Notes: generated from the sequence alone by a model not told the origin. 64,000 nt of DNA from JABMNT01 sp048262255 (GCA_048262255.1 JBLXFH010000001.1:1612001-1676000); one strand, 5' to 3'; shown: positions 53,502 through 62,390, counted from the stretch's first letter. Numbers and translations are program-made.

Positions 53502-54980
53502 TTAATCCCGCCCGCCGTAGTTGGGGGCTTCGCGGGTGATGGTGATATCATGAACATGGCTTTCGCGCAGTCCGCTCGATGTGATGCGACGGAACTGTGT
53601 GTTTTCCTGCATGGCTTTGATCGTGGCGCAGCCCGTATAGCCCATGGAGGCGCGTAACCCGCCGACCAACTGGTGAATGATCGTGCCCACCGGACCTTTA
53701 TAGGGGACGCGTCCTTCAACGCCTTCGGGTACCAGTTTCAGGTTGTCCGAAACTTCGGCCTGAAAATAACGATCAGCGGAACCCCGGGCCATGGCGCCCA
53801 GCGAACCCATGCCGCGGTAGGATTTGTACGAGCGGCCCTGATAGAGAAAGACCTCGCCCGGGCTTTCGTCGGTTCCGGCGAACAGAGAGCCGATCATCAC
53901 GCTTTCCGCACCGGCAGCAATGGCCTTCGCCACATCGCCGGAATATTTGATGCCGCCGTCGGCGATCATCGGGATATCCTCTTTGCGGCAAATCTCGGCG
54001 ACTTCCATGATGGCCGAGAGTTGCGGCATACCAACACCGGCGACCATGCGGGTGGTGCAGATGGTGCCGGGGCCAATGCCCACTTTCACACAGTCAGCGC
54101 CCGCATCGATCAAGGCTTTCGCCGCGTCCGGCGTTGCAATGTTGCCGCCGATGACCTGGGCGTAGTTGGAAAGCCCCTTGATCCGGGTGATCGCTTCGAG
54201 CACACCTTTCGAGTGGCCGTGCGCCGTATCAACAACAATCACATCGACACCAGCATCGAGCAGAGTCTCGGCCCGTGCGATGCCGTCGTCATTGACGCCG
54301 GTCGCCGCAGCAACGCGCAGGCGGCCCTTGTCGTCCTTGCAGGCGTTGGGGTGCTGTTGCTCTTTGTCGATATCCTTGACGGTGATCAGACCGACGCAAC
54401 GGAAATCGTTATCGACAACCAATAATCGTTCGATCCGGTGTTTGTGGAGAAGGCGTTTGGCTTCAGCTTGATTCATGCCTTCGCCAACAGTGATCAGGGG
54501 TTTGTCGGGTGTATGAGCGGTCATCAGTTCGCGCACCGGCGTCGCCAGATTTTCAGCAAAGCGGATATCACGGTTGGTCAGAATACCGACCAGAAGGCCG
54601 CTGTCGGGCTCGACCACGGGAATGCCGGAAAATCCGTTGGTTTCCTTTAAATGCAGGGCGTCGCCCAGGGTTGCATGAGGGCTGATGGTGATCGGGTTGA
54701 TGACCATGCCACTTTCAAATTTCTTGACGGTACGGACTTCGTTGGCCTGCTCTGTTGGTGTCAGGTTTTTATGAATAACGCCAATGCCGCCCGCCTGCGC
54801 CATGGCGATGGCGAGGGGCGCTTCGGTTACCGTATCCATGGCTGACGACAGCAGGGGAATACCCAGTTGAATGGATCGGGTCAGGCGGGTGCGGGTGTCT
54901 GTTTGGGCGGGAAGAACGTCGGATGCGGCGGGCACCAAAAGAACGTCATCAAATGTAAGCGCTTCAAGGATTTCCACCAT
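53502..54980 (-). CDS. guaB: Inosine-5'-monophosphate dehydrogenase
   Basis: 492 residues from ATG at 54980 with CAGGAGG upstream; the longer open frame to 55127 overlaps no signal. TIM barrel broken by two CBS domains (about 95-210). Catalytic Cys in GIGPGTICTTRMVAGVG, flap motif near GMGSLGAMARGSADRYF. Converts IMP to XMP, first step of GMP synthesis. Conserved neighbour of rsmB. Confidence 0.97.
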   Translation of the reverse strand: MVEILEALTFDDVLLVPAASDVLPAQTDTRTRLTRSIQLGIPLLSSAMDTVTEAPLAIAMAQAGGIGVIHKNLTPTEQANEVRTVKKFESGMVINPITISPHATLGDALHLKETNGFSGIPVVEPDSGLLVGILTNRDIRFAENLATPVRELMTAHTPDKPLITVGEGMNQAEAKRLLHKHRIERLLVVDNDFRCVGLITVKDIDKEQQHPNACKDDKGRLRVAAATGVNDDGIARAETLLDAGVDVIVVDTAHGHSKGVLEAITRIKGLSNYAQVIGGNIATPDAAKALIDAGADCVKVGIGPGTICTTRMVAGVGMPQLSAIMEVAEICRKEDIPMIADGGIKYSGDVAKAIAAGAESVMIGSLFAGTDESPGEVFLYQGRSYKSYRGMGSLGAMARGSADRYFQAEVSDNLKLVPEGVEGRVPYKGPVGTIIHQLVGGLRASMGYTGCATIKAMQENTQFRRITSSGLRESHVHDITITREAPNYGGRD

Positions 54981-55077
54981 GCCAACCTCCTGGATACAGG
55001 GTCTAGATTGACGCCGCATCATACACATAGGTGGGGGCTTGCCAAGCGGGAACAGCCGAAGCCCGCAAATGCCCTGA

Positions 55078-55821
55078 TTATTGGCTGTTTTTACCGCGAA
55101 ATCCGGTGGCGATGACATAGGATTCACGCGAATCTGCGCGGCTGGCCGGGGGTTTGGCGTGTTTGATGACTTTAAAATCCCGTTTCATTAAGGCCAACAG
55201 GTCATTTTCTGTGCCACCCCGTAGAACTTTACCGAGAAAAACGCCGTTTGGTGCAAGAACACTCTGGGCGAAATCAAGGGCGACTTCCAGCAGCGCGATA
55301 ATGCGCATGTGGTCGGTCGCCATATGACCCGTCGCAGGTGACGCCATGTCGGACAAGACAACATCAGCCGGGCCACCGAGCGCTTTTTTCAGAATATCCG
55401 GCGCATCGTTCTCCATGAAATCATGGGTAATCAGGGTGGCTCCGGCGATGGCTTCCATTTCCTGCAAATCCATGCCGACGACAAATCCCTTTTTGTGTTT
55501 GCCTTCGCCCAGCGCGTTGGTGCGTTCGACGGCAACCTGCGTCCAGCCGCCCGGCGCCGCGCCTAAATCAACAATGCGCCCGCCCGGTTTGAGAAAATCA
55601 TAACGGTCATCCAACTCGGCGATTTTAAATGCGGCGCGCGAGCGATAACCGAGACGCTGGGCTTCCGCCACATAAGGGTCGTTCAATTGCCGCTGCAACC
55701 ATCGGGTGGACGAGCCTTTACGCCCCTTAGCGGACTTGACCTTGGTTGACAGATTACGGCTGGCGACCTGTGCGCCGCGGCCTTTGCCTGTTGTTGCGCC
55801 TTTTCGTGTGGATCTGGCCAT
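55078..55821 (-). CDS. rlmE: 23S rRNA 2'-O-methyltransferase RlmE (FtsJ)
   Basis: 247 residues. K-D-K-E catalytic set: RSRAAFKIAELDDRY (Lys), DLGAAPGGWTQVAVE (SAM), VVLSDMASPATGH (Asp), VFLGKVLRGG (Lys) and RADSRESYVIATGFR (Glu). Modifies U2552 of the 23S rRNA A-loop. The basic N-terminal tail (about 1-40) is long but common in alphaproteobacteria. Downstream of the ppx/gppA gene on the same strand. Confidence 0.95.
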   Translation of the reverse strand: MARSTRKGATTGKGRGAQVASRNLSTKVKSAKGRKGSSTRWLQRQLNDPYVAEAQRLGYRSRAAFKIAELDDRYDFLKPGGRIVDLGAAPGGWTQVAVERTNALGEGKHKKGFVVGMDLQEMEAIAGATLITHDFMENDAPDILKKALGGPADVVLSDMASPATGHMATDHMRIIALLEVALDFAQSVLAPNGVFLGKVLRGGTENDLLALMKRDFKVIKHAKPPASRADSRESYVIATGFRGKNSQ

Positions 55822-55846
55822 ATCGGTCTTTCGTTAGCTTTGGTGA

Positions 55847-56905
55847 TTACCGGGCGTATGTCGGGGAGGGTGTGTCATTATTCAAGGTATCCGCAAAGAC
55901 ATTTTTTTGGCGGTCCTTTTCGATCATCTCCATGAGCAGCCCCTCGCGGATGCCGCGGTCTGCCGCGCGCAACTGGCCGACGGGCCATAGCTGGCAGATG
56001 GCGGTCAGAATTGCACAGCCCATGAGCATCAAATCGGCCCGGTCCCGTCCGATACAGGGAACGGCCTGACGTGCCTCCATTGTCATGCCGACAATCTGAT
56101 TGACCAGCGCCTCAATCGTCTGGAAAGAGATTTCGAGTCCGTCAACCTGTCGGCGGTCATAGCGTTCCAGATTGAGGGCAAGGGCACCAAGCGTGGTGAG
56201 CGTGCCAGAGGTGCCAATCATTTGTATCTGGTCTGCCGCAATGGCGTCGGCAATGCCATGCTGACGCCCGAAAGGTTTCAGAATTTCCGAAACATCTGCG
56301 CAAATCCGGGCGAATGTTTCAGTATCGGCTTCGTCATTCCGGTAAGTCTCGGCCAGCGTCACCACGCCTTTGGGAAACGACAGAACACCTAAAAGCTTCG
56401 GGCTTTGCGGTGTTAACATTTCAGCCCAGACAATTTCTGTACTACCACCACCAATATCGAATAGCAGGGTTTTGGGTTTGTCGGCAACAAACAGCGGCAT
56501 GCAGCCGTGCAGAGTCAAATGGGCTTCCAGTTCCGGTGTGACGATTTCAAACAGAAGCCCGGTTTCCTGCTCAACGCGTTTGAGAAAAGCCTCGCCATTT
56601 TCGGCCCGCCGGCACGCTTCCGTCGCAATGCAGCGGATGTTTGCGACGCCCCATGCTTTCATTTTGGTGGCGCAGGTTCTGAGCGCATTCAGAGTGCGGC
56701 CCATAGCGTCGTCATTTAGCCGGTTGCTTGTGACAACACCTTCGCCAAGCCGAACAATCCGAGAATAGCCGTCAACCACCTCAAAGCCGGTGGCAGCGGG
56801 TTTGGCAATCATCATCCGGCAATTGTTGGTGCCAAGGTCAATCGTCGCAAAATAGCCGGCGGTTCCCGCCCCAGGTGCTATTTCGTCGATATGCTGCTCC
56901 GCCAC
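55847..56905 (-). CDS. Ppx/GppA exopolyphosphatase-guanosine pentaphosphatase family protein
   Basis: 352 residues. ASKHA fold: FATIDLGTNNCRMMIAKP, EGVVTSNRLNDDAMGRT, catalytic Glu in IATEACRRAENGEAF, and LLFDIGGGSTEIVW. Cuts polyphosphate or pppGpp. It lacks the extra C-terminal HD-type domain of E. coli Ppx (about 500 residues), as is usual in alphaproteobacteria. Upstream of rlmE by 25 bases. Confidence 0.93.
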   Translation of the reverse strand: MAEQHIDEIAPGAGTAGYFATIDLGTNNCRMMIAKPAATGFEVVDGYSRIVRLGEGVVTSNRLNDDAMGRTLNALRTCATKMKAWGVANIRCIATEACRRAENGEAFLKRVEQETGLLFEIVTPELEAHLTLHGCMPLFVADKPKTLLFDIGGGSTEIVWAEMLTPQSPKLLGVLSFPKGVVTLAETYRNDEADTETFARICADVSEILKPFGRQHGIADAIAADQIQMIGTSGTLTTLGALALNLERYDRRQVDGLEISFQTIEALVNQIVGMTMEARQAVPCIGRDRADLMLMGCAILTAICQLWPVGQLRAADRGIREGLLMEMIEKDRQKNVFADTLNNDTPSPTYAR

Positions 56906-56946
56906 TCATTCCTCCAATGCCAACCTGGATGCTATTGTAGGGAACC

Positions 56947-57564
56947 TTAGCAGGGAGGTCTAAGGTTCTGTGAGGTCGTATTCTTTTGAATGGCAATTGA
57001 GCGTCCATTTCGGAAAATGATTTTGTCCTTTTGAAGTTTTGCCAATGCGCGATACATGGCCTCATGGGACAACCCGATTTCACTCGCCACTGATTTCCAG
57101 GTGCGGTTTAAAAGGATTTCATGTTGGCCAGGTTCCAATAGGCTATGAATAAAAGCCAGAACGCGGGCCGGGGCTGATTTGATGTTGATAATTTCAATAT
57201 GTGCCCGCAAATGCTGAATTTGGCGGGCTTGAAAAGCCATAAACTTGAAAGCCGTTTCGGTGTTTGTCTGAAAGCTGTTCAGGATATCCTTCTTCAGATA
57301 AAGATCGAGGGAAACGTCCGTTTCCGAAATGGCATCACAATGATACTTTTCCGAAAATAAAGAGGCTTCTGCAAAGACTTGTCCAGATCCCGCCGTAAAA
57401 AGACAGACTGCCGTCCCATCCTCAAGGTGCCGAATCATTTTAACAGCGCCGCTTGTTATGAAATACAGATGAGTGACCTTGTCTCCCGCCCGGAAAAGGC
57501 TTTCTCCCTTTGAGAGGAACTGGGTTCGTAGGGGAGACAGTCCCGGCAAGATAAAATGGGCCAT
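56947..57564 (-). CDS. Crp/Fnr family transcriptional regulator
   Basis: 205 residues. Cyclic-nucleotide-fold N-terminal domain (about 15-120) and a C-terminal winged helix (TWKSVASEIGLSHEAMYRALAKL, about 150-172). No N-terminal cysteine cluster, so it is not an iron-sulfur FNR; one Cys (CDAI) and one (CLFT) are in the sensor. A perfect FNR-like palindrome sits 21 bases upstream of its start, in the gap to a divergent periplasmic gene, so it is likely autoregulated and controls that gene. Confidence 0.92.
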   Translation of the reverse strand: MAHFILPGLSPLRTQFLSKGESLFRAGDKVTHLYFITSGAVKMIRHLEDGTAVCLFTAGSGQVFAEASLFSEKYHCDAISETDVSLDLYLKKDILNSFQTNTETAFKFMAFQARQIQHLRAHIEIINIKSAPARVLAFIHSLLEPGQHEILLNRTWKSVASEIGLSHEAMYRALAKLQKDKIIFRNGRSIAIQKNTTSQNLRPPC

Positions 57565-57584
57565 GATTTGGTCCGATTACATAA

Positions 57585-57602
57585 ATATGATTTCAATCAT
57601 AT
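57585..57602. promoter_or_regulatory. Perfect FNR-like palindrome
   Basis: ATATGATT-tc-AATCATAT: an 18-base palindrome with core TGAT-N4-ATCA, the FNR/Dnr/Crp family pattern. It lies 21-38 bases before the crp/fnr-like gene and 61-78 bases before the Spy-like gene, and so can serve both. Its 12-base core matches the site at 50047-50062 except for one central base. Confidence 0.65.
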
Positions 57603-57662
57603 CTCTTGAGAGGGGGCTATGCCAACATTAGAAGCGGATTCTTTTTGGAAAGATCTCAAATA

Positions 57663-58235
57663 ATGAAAATGAATTTACGTATTTTATGCCTGTATCTGCT
57701 GATATTGGCCACGGTGCAAGTTGCCGTCCCGCTTCAGGCCGCAGCCCAAAATAACCATACAATGCCCTATGCCGGGCAACATCAGCGGGCGATTAAGGCG
57801 CTTTCCGAGCAGGATATTTTGGAACTTGAAAGCGGTGGCGGTTGGGGGTTGGCAAAAGCCGCGGAATTGAATGGCATGCCTGGGCCAACCCATCTGCTTG
57901 AGCTGAAAGAACAGATTGGTTTGTCAGGCAGGCAGATTTTGCTGATCGGGGAAATGTTTGATCAGATGAAAAAGCAGGCGATTCCGCTTGGCATTGAACT
58001 TGTGGCGCTTGAACGGCAGTTAGATGAAGCTTTTGCAAGCGGGCAGGTGAATGCTGAAATTTTGAAACAACACCTAAAGGCTATAAGTAACGTTCAAAGC
58101 CAGCTTCGATTTGTGCATTTGTCGGCTCATTTGCAAACACCGAAATTGCTAACGCCGGATCAAATCACTTCTTATAAACGTTTGCGCGGATACGGCGCGG
58201 TTGAACCCGGGCACTTGCATTCGGGTCACCAATAA
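57663..58235 (+). CDS. Spy/CpxP-like periplasmic protein
   Basis: 190 residues from ATG at 57663; the upstream open frame to 57606 is less likely as it would place residues before the signal peptide. Signal peptide about 1-28, ending QAAAQ. Helical body with LKEQIGLSGRQILLIGEMFDQMKKQ and LSAHLQTPKLLTPDQITSYKRL, which match the LTxxQ repeats of Spy/CpxP periplasmic chaperone/metal-sensing proteins. Controlled, by position, by the divergent Crp/Fnr regulator. Confidence 0.75.
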   Translation: MKMNLRILCLYLLILATVQVAVPLQAAAQNNHTMPYAGQHQRAIKALSEQDILELESGGGWGLAKAAELNGMPGPTHLLELKEQIGLSGRQILLIGEMFDQMKKQAIPLGIELVALERQLDEAFASGQVNAEILKQHLKAISNVQSQLRFVHLSAHLQTPKLLTPDQITSYKRLRGYGAVEPGHLHSGHQ

Positions 58236-58273
58236 GGCGCGGCCGGAGGACGCGAAGAAGAGAGAGCTGCCTG

Positions 58274-58804
58274 TTATTTCTTTTGCCGGAAACTCTTGTG
58301 GCAGGCGGAACAGGTTTGTGCCACGTGCATGAAAGCCGCATCCGGAGGCATGTCCGCCAAAGCGACTGGGTCAGGCATTTGCCCGGAGGGACGCGTCATC
58401 ATTGTGCCACCCTTGGTCATAGGCGGGTTTTCGGCGGCCATTTCCAGTGCTTCGGCATAGTCGCCAAGTTGATTGGCAAGTAGAGCGAATCTATCCCATT
58501 TCTCCCAGATCACCGGAATGGCTTCCGTTGGTTTGTCCATGCTTCCTTCCGGAAATAGCTGCAAAAGGTCATTGCCGCTATGGGACTGGATTGTGCGGGC
58601 GTGCTGCCGGGCCAGTTCCGCATCATAGGTCGTTTTGCCGCGTATCATTGCGGCCAAATCTTTCATGGATTTACCAAGCTTTTCCATCGCTTCCATGCGC
58701 GTTTTCACGATGCCTTCTGCCGCCTCATGGGCAAGGGCGTTTTGCCCGATGCCAGCAAGGACGAGAGCTAGAAAGGCTATCATCGCAGCCTGTTGTGTTG
58801 CCAT
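58274..58804 (-). CDS. Cytochrome c' / c-556 family protein
   Basis: 176 residues with signal peptide (about 1-25, NALAHE). Four-helix bundle pattern and C-terminal heme motif CSACHKSFRQ. Class II cytochromes of this type bind NO or act in electron transfer; the fifth ligand is the His of the motif, and no sixth ligand is expected in cytochrome c' (c-556 would use a Met near the N-terminus, and EAMEKLGKSMKD offers one). Downstream of another cytochrome gene on the same strand. Confidence 0.85.
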   Translation of the reverse strand: MATQQAAMIAFLALVLAGIGQNALAHEAAEGIVKTRMEAMEKLGKSMKDLAAMIRGKTTYDAELARQHARTIQSHSGNDLLQLFPEGSMDKPTEAIPVIWEKWDRFALLANQLGDYAEALEMAAENPPMTKGGTMMTRPSGQMPDPVALADMPPDAAFMHVAQTCSACHKSFRQKK

Positions 58805-58849
58805 TTTAAGCGCTCCAGCTTGTTGAAATGAGTTTGCTATCCGGGAATA

Positions 58850-59254
58850 TCAAAAAATGCCGTTTGCTTTTTGTATGGCCCGGATATAGGCGATTATGTT
58901 TCCAACTTGAACTTCGGTAATGTCGGCAACCGGTGGCATGTCGCCAAATCGCCAGTGGTGTGCCCGGACGCCGCGTAATGGGGCCAGATAAAAAGCATTA
59001 TCGCCATGATGCCCTGGATGATAAACGCGGTGCAGAAATGTAGGGCCCTTTTCCGTTCCGACGGTATTGATGCCGTGGCAGCTTGAGCATTTGGCGTCAT
59101 AGAGCATTTTCCCCACATTCAGTGCAGGGGTCATTTGCGGGAGGTTTGCGGATTCGGGATCTGGCAGGCCTGCGGCAAAACCTGTCTTCACGATACTCAA
59201 AAAGACCAGGCTAAAAATAACCGCTGATCGCCTCATCCTGTTTTTGTTCTTCAT
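58850..59254 (-). CDS. Periplasmic mono-heme cytochrome c
   Basis: 134 residues from ATG at 59254 (GAGGG 7 bases upstream). Signal peptide about 1-28 ends FAAG. Heme motif CSSCHG (about 55), axial Met candidate in FGDMPPVADI. Class I cytochrome c with IIAYIRAIQKANG helix at the end. 45 bases ahead of the cytochrome c' gene, so likely one transcript. Electron carrier; partner not known. Confidence 0.88.
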   Translation of the reverse strand: MKNKNRMRRSAVIFSLVFLSIVKTGFAAGLPDPESANLPQMTPALNVGKMLYDAKCSSCHGINTVGTEKGPTFLHRVYHPGHHGDNAFYLAPLRGVRAHHWRFGDMPPVADITEVQVGNIIAYIRAIQKANGIF

Positions 59255-59358
59255 TCTGTTGACCCTCAAAATTCGTTAGAATCAGATTGCCGTTATGGGG
59301 TTTACAGCAAGGGGAAGGTCAAGGGGTGATGTGTTACAACCGTCAAGTCGGCGTAAAT

Positions 59359-59874
59359 TTAAATGAGTGGGTCATGGGCCCATTGCAGCAAAGCCTGGCG
59401 TTGTCTGGGGCGGCACGTCCAGTCGCCTGTATCGCAATTCGCGCGCACCTGGGCCGCGTGGCGTTTGAACGCCCGCCAGCGTTTGATCTGATGCGCGTCG
59501 ACACCGGGCAGTCGGCGCCCCAAAAAATAACGGCAGTACCATTGGAACCAACCACGCGGGTCGGGGCCGACAATCCAGCCCTTGTCCTGCCAGACATTGA
59601 GCGGCTGGCGGCTTTTGATCTGGAAATAATTGAGAGACGGGTCGGCAACGGTGCTGGTTTTGGCTTCAGCAAACCAGTCTTCAGGTAGTTCATCCGTGCA
59701 GTCGTTACAGTATTTCCCCTCAAACACACCCATTTCCAGCATTTCTTTTGGCGTCAGGTGCGGCGCGAATCCGGGGTCAAAGTCAGCCCCCATGGGAGCC
59801 TCAAGAGTATAGCTGTAACCCTCTTGCATGCGATCATTAACAACGATGGACGAGCCGACTTTATATATGCTCAT
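59359..59874 (-). CDS. Uncharacterised conserved protein with a KYCNDCTDELP motif
   Basis: 171 residues from ATG at 59874. No signal peptide. Motifs YCNDCTDELPEDWFAEAK (two Cys), SLNYFQIKSRQPLNVWQDKG, and a basic tail with RWRAFKRHAAQVRANC and RQRQALLQWAHD. This pattern recurs in alphaproteobacteria, Legionella-type bacteria and fungi as far as I recall, with no assigned function. The start follows the GST gene by 28 bases. I do not claim an activity. Confidence 0.65.
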   Translation of the reverse strand: MSIYKVGSSIVVNDRMQEGYSYTLEAPMGADFDPGFAPHLTPKEMLEMGVFEGKYCNDCTDELPEDWFAEAKTSTVADPSLNYFQIKSRQPLNVWQDKGWIVGPDPRGWFQWYCRYFLGRRLPGVDAHQIKRWRAFKRHAAQVRANCDTGDWTCRPRQRQALLQWAHDPLI

Positions 59875-59902
59875 TTGCCAATACCTCAGGCGGATTTCCG
59901 TT

Positions 59903-60826
59903 TTAGACTTTGATAATCCGGTACCCGATCCGGGGGAAGTGAACACAAACCTGCCCAACCTGATCATCATCGCGCAGAAGTGCCGCATGATTAGCCGATA
60001 AGCTTTGCAGGGTCCCCTTAACCTGTGGCCCTCCCGTTGTCGGCTCAATACCGATTTGATCTCCTGTGCTGAGGCCCAACGGGTCGCCGGGGTCATCCTG
60101 TTTGGGGGTCGTGGCAGAGGCCTTTCTGGCAATCTCGAGGGCGTCCAGATCGCTCATCTCCTGAGGGTTGCCATGGCCGATGGCCTTGACGCGGTCCGCC
60201 CATTTCACAAGATTTTCGAATTGCGCGAAAAAAGCATTTCCCTCGGCCATGCGGTCCATCAGAAACCAGACCAGATAATAGGCAAAAGCGTCGGGCAGGC
60301 CGGGTGTATCGCCAAGCATGAACTTGCGGGCTTTCAGCCGTTCATCCATCCAGCCAAACTGGGTGCGAACGTTGGCCAGACATTCCTGATATTTCGCCTT
60401 AATACCGTCCAGTGAGAAATCGTCTCCAAAATACAAAGGGCCGCGGTCCGCAAGAAATTCAGGCGGCATTTTAGGGCTCATCTCGACCAGTGCCACGGTG
60501 ACTACATCCTTGAATAAAGGCCCGTCAGTCCACTGCCCAATGCCCCAGGCCATGCCTTCGGCGCCGCCCGGGAACAGAGTCGGCTCCGGGAACCGGCGTT
60601 CGAGTTCGCGGATAATGCACTGGGTATCGCAATAGATGTCGGCGCCGATTTGCATAACGGGTGTCAACCGGTAACCGCCGGTCAGTGGCATCAGGTTCGG
60701 TTTTGGTGGAAGCCGCGGGATGATCACAGACCTCCAGTTCAGTTTTTTCATGCCCAGCACAATCCGGGCCTTTTCGGTTACAGGCGATTGCGGGTAATGG
60801 TGAAGGATTATTTCGGCGTTGCTCAT
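59903..60826 (-). CDS. Glutathione S-transferase-like protein with a C-terminal extension
   Basis: 307 residues from ATG at 60826 (GGAG 6 bases upstream). Thioredoxin-like N-terminal domain (HHYPQSPVTEKARIVLGMK, then TPVMQIGADIYCDTQCII) and a helical C-terminal domain to about 230. The last 65 residues, from GDPLGLSTGDQIGIEPTTG to the end, form a predicted small beta domain not in normal GSTs (about 220 residues). Role of the extension unknown. Acts in the cytoplasm on a glutathione conjugate or as a binding protein. Confidence 0.82.
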   Translation of the reverse strand: MSNAEIILHHYPQSPVTEKARIVLGMKKLNWRSVIIPRLPPKPNLMPLTGGYRLTPVMQIGADIYCDTQCIIRELERRFPEPTLFPGGAEGMAWGIGQWTDGPLFKDVVTVALVEMSPKMPPEFLADRGPLYFGDDFSLDGIKAKYQECLANVRTQFGWMDERLKARKFMLGDTPGLPDAFAYYLVWFLMDRMAEGNAFFAQFENLVKWADRVKAIGHGNPQEMSDLDALEIARKASATTPKQDDPGDPLGLSTGDQIGIEPTTGGPQVKGTLQSLSANHAALLRDDDQVGQVCVHFPRIGYRIIKV

Positions 60827-60891
60827 AGTCGGCTCCAGCAGGAAAACGGTAGCCATACAATGGTCATCATTTCCGAAAGATCAATTAACAA

Positions 60892-61848
60892 TTAATTGAA
60901 TTGTCTGCCGAGCCGCACCGCCGTTTGGCCTTTGGCTGGAGACATATCCGGCATGATCAGGAGGCAGTCGTCATAGGGAGTACTTATGGTTATTTCGCCA
61001 TCTTGGGCAAAAACCGTTCCGGCCTTTTCAATGCAGACTAATCCGGAAAAGGTATCGGCAAATTGAAAACCATTGGTTTGCGCCGTGATCTGCCCGGTGA
61101 CTTCAATGAGCGCCTGATCAAGAGCTAGCGGCAAGTGATCATCCATCAGGGTTTCAATATCGATGATGCCAAACAGTTTCAGGAAGCGCAGGGTGATATC
61201 GCGGGCAACCTGTTCACTGGTGGTTTCCCAATGCTGGCCGGCTTCAAGGAGCAGGGCGTTCTGGGCGCTCATAGGATCGCCAAACCCGCCATAGTCCCGC
61301 ATGCGTGTTCCTGCCGCATGCCCATGATCGCAAATGACGATTTCCGGCGTGGCCAGATCTTTGGCCAGTTGCAGTCCCTTGGCATGGGGCCCTGCAAGAA
61401 GTAACGGCGGGGCCGGATCGTGCATGGAATGAATATCCAAAAGAGCATCGGCCTGATCGAGAAATGGCCGGAGATCGCGCGCCCGGTTGATTTCCAAGCT
61501 TTCGTACGCGCTTTCCAACACATCCAAACCCCAGACCCGGTTCAGGTCTTCATCGACAAACCGGGAATCGAAGGGCGCACTCGGATCAAAGCGGGAATAG
61601 GCTTCCGGGTTGGCAAAAATAAAGGTCAGCTTCCCTGAAACGGGCCGCAGATCGTTTTGCAACAGGTGATCCAATACCCGCGCCCCACAAAGCTCATTGC
61701 CATGGATTAAAGCCGAAATCACAACGTGATAGCCGGGTTCGCCACTGTCGAAGGTGGTGACATAGTCAACGCCGGTATTGCCGGATTGATAAGGCGTTAT
61801 ATCGACGGGGCTCAACGCATCCGGGCTATGTAAAAAGGTGTCTGACAT
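60892..61848 (-). CDS. Succinylglutamate desuccinylase/aspartoacylase family zinc hydrolase
   Basis: 318 residues from ATG at 61848. Zinc motif SALIHGNELCGARVLDHLL (His and Glu), second His in LLDIHSMHDPAP, and the VDEDLNRVWG substrate loop. Typical carboxypeptidase-like fold that removes an acyl group from an N-acyl amino acid. No arginine-succinyl pathway genes are nearby. The longer open frame upstream (61971) is not needed. Convergent with nothing close; cspA-2 is 321 bases upstream. Confidence 0.85.
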   Translation of the reverse strand: MSDTFLHSPDALSPVDITPYQSGNTGVDYVTTFDSGEPGYHVVISALIHGNELCGARVLDHLLQNDLRPVSGKLTFIFANPEAYSRFDPSAPFDSRFVDEDLNRVWGLDVLESAYESLEINRARDLRPFLDQADALLDIHSMHDPAPPLLLAGPHAKGLQLAKDLATPEIVICDHGHAAGTRMRDYGGFGDPMSAQNALLLEAGQHWETTSEQVARDITLRFLKLFGIIDIETLMDDHLPLALDQALIEVTGQITAQTNGFQFADTFSGLVCIEKAGTVFAQDGEITISTPYDDCLLIMPDMSPAKGQTAVRLGRQFN

Positions 61849-62169
61849 AAAGAAATGCAACCTGGTTAGGGGATGGGCAGCTGTGTCGGTTTCGGCGGGC
61901 AGAGCCGCTTTCCTGCTGTCTATATCATGGTCTATTGGGGAAGCAAGGCAGGTCTTGCGGGCAAAAAGCACCCACGCACACTTTTTGACAAACGTGCTAA
62001 GTCATTGACAATTACGAAAAAGGGTCTAAAAAGGCGTTACGTGTTGCATCGTTTGGCATGCCTAAACAACCGGTACGCCGATTCGCTTAGTTCTCCCTGA
62101 CAATGTGATCGTTAAAAACGCACTTACACGACGTATGGTGCGAAATTATTGCTGTTAGAGGATATAACT
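61849..62169. other. Leader and promoter region of the second cold-shock gene
   Basis: No gene. A candidate promoter has TTGACA at 62005-62010 and TAAAAA at 62027-62032 with 16 bases between; another TTGACA lies at 61985-61990. Downstream are about 130 bases of leader, long as in other cold-shock genes, with CGCAC (62118-62122) and GTGCG near 62138 that could pair. Ribosome site AGAGGA before the ATG at 62170. Confidence 0.45.
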
Positions 62170-62379
62170 ATGGCAACTGGTACTGTAAAATGGTTCAACC
62201 CGACAAAGGGTTATGGTTTCATCGAGCCGGAAGATGGCGGACAAGACGCTTTTGTCCACATTTCTGCCGTTGAGCGCGCTGGTTTGAGCACGCTTAACGA
62301 AGGGCAAAAAGTCTCTTATGAGGTTCAGCCCGGACAGAATGGAAAGTCTTCTGCTGAGAACCTTTCCGTCGTTAGCTAA
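62170..62379 (+). CDS. Cold-shock domain protein (CspA family), second copy
   Basis: 69 residues. MATGTVKWFNPTKGYGFIEP with RNP1 (KGYGFI) and RNP2 (DAFVHI); about 70% like the copy at 43928-44137 by eye. The residues ERAGLSTLNEGQKVSYE replace QRAGLDGLREGQKIQYE. The long leader and separate promoter suggest independent control from the first copy. Confidence 0.95.
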   Translation: MATGTVKWFNPTKGYGFIEPEDGGQDAFVHISAVERAGLSTLNEGQKVSYEVQPGQNGKSSAENLSVVS

Positions 62380-62390
62380 CGACATTTTGC

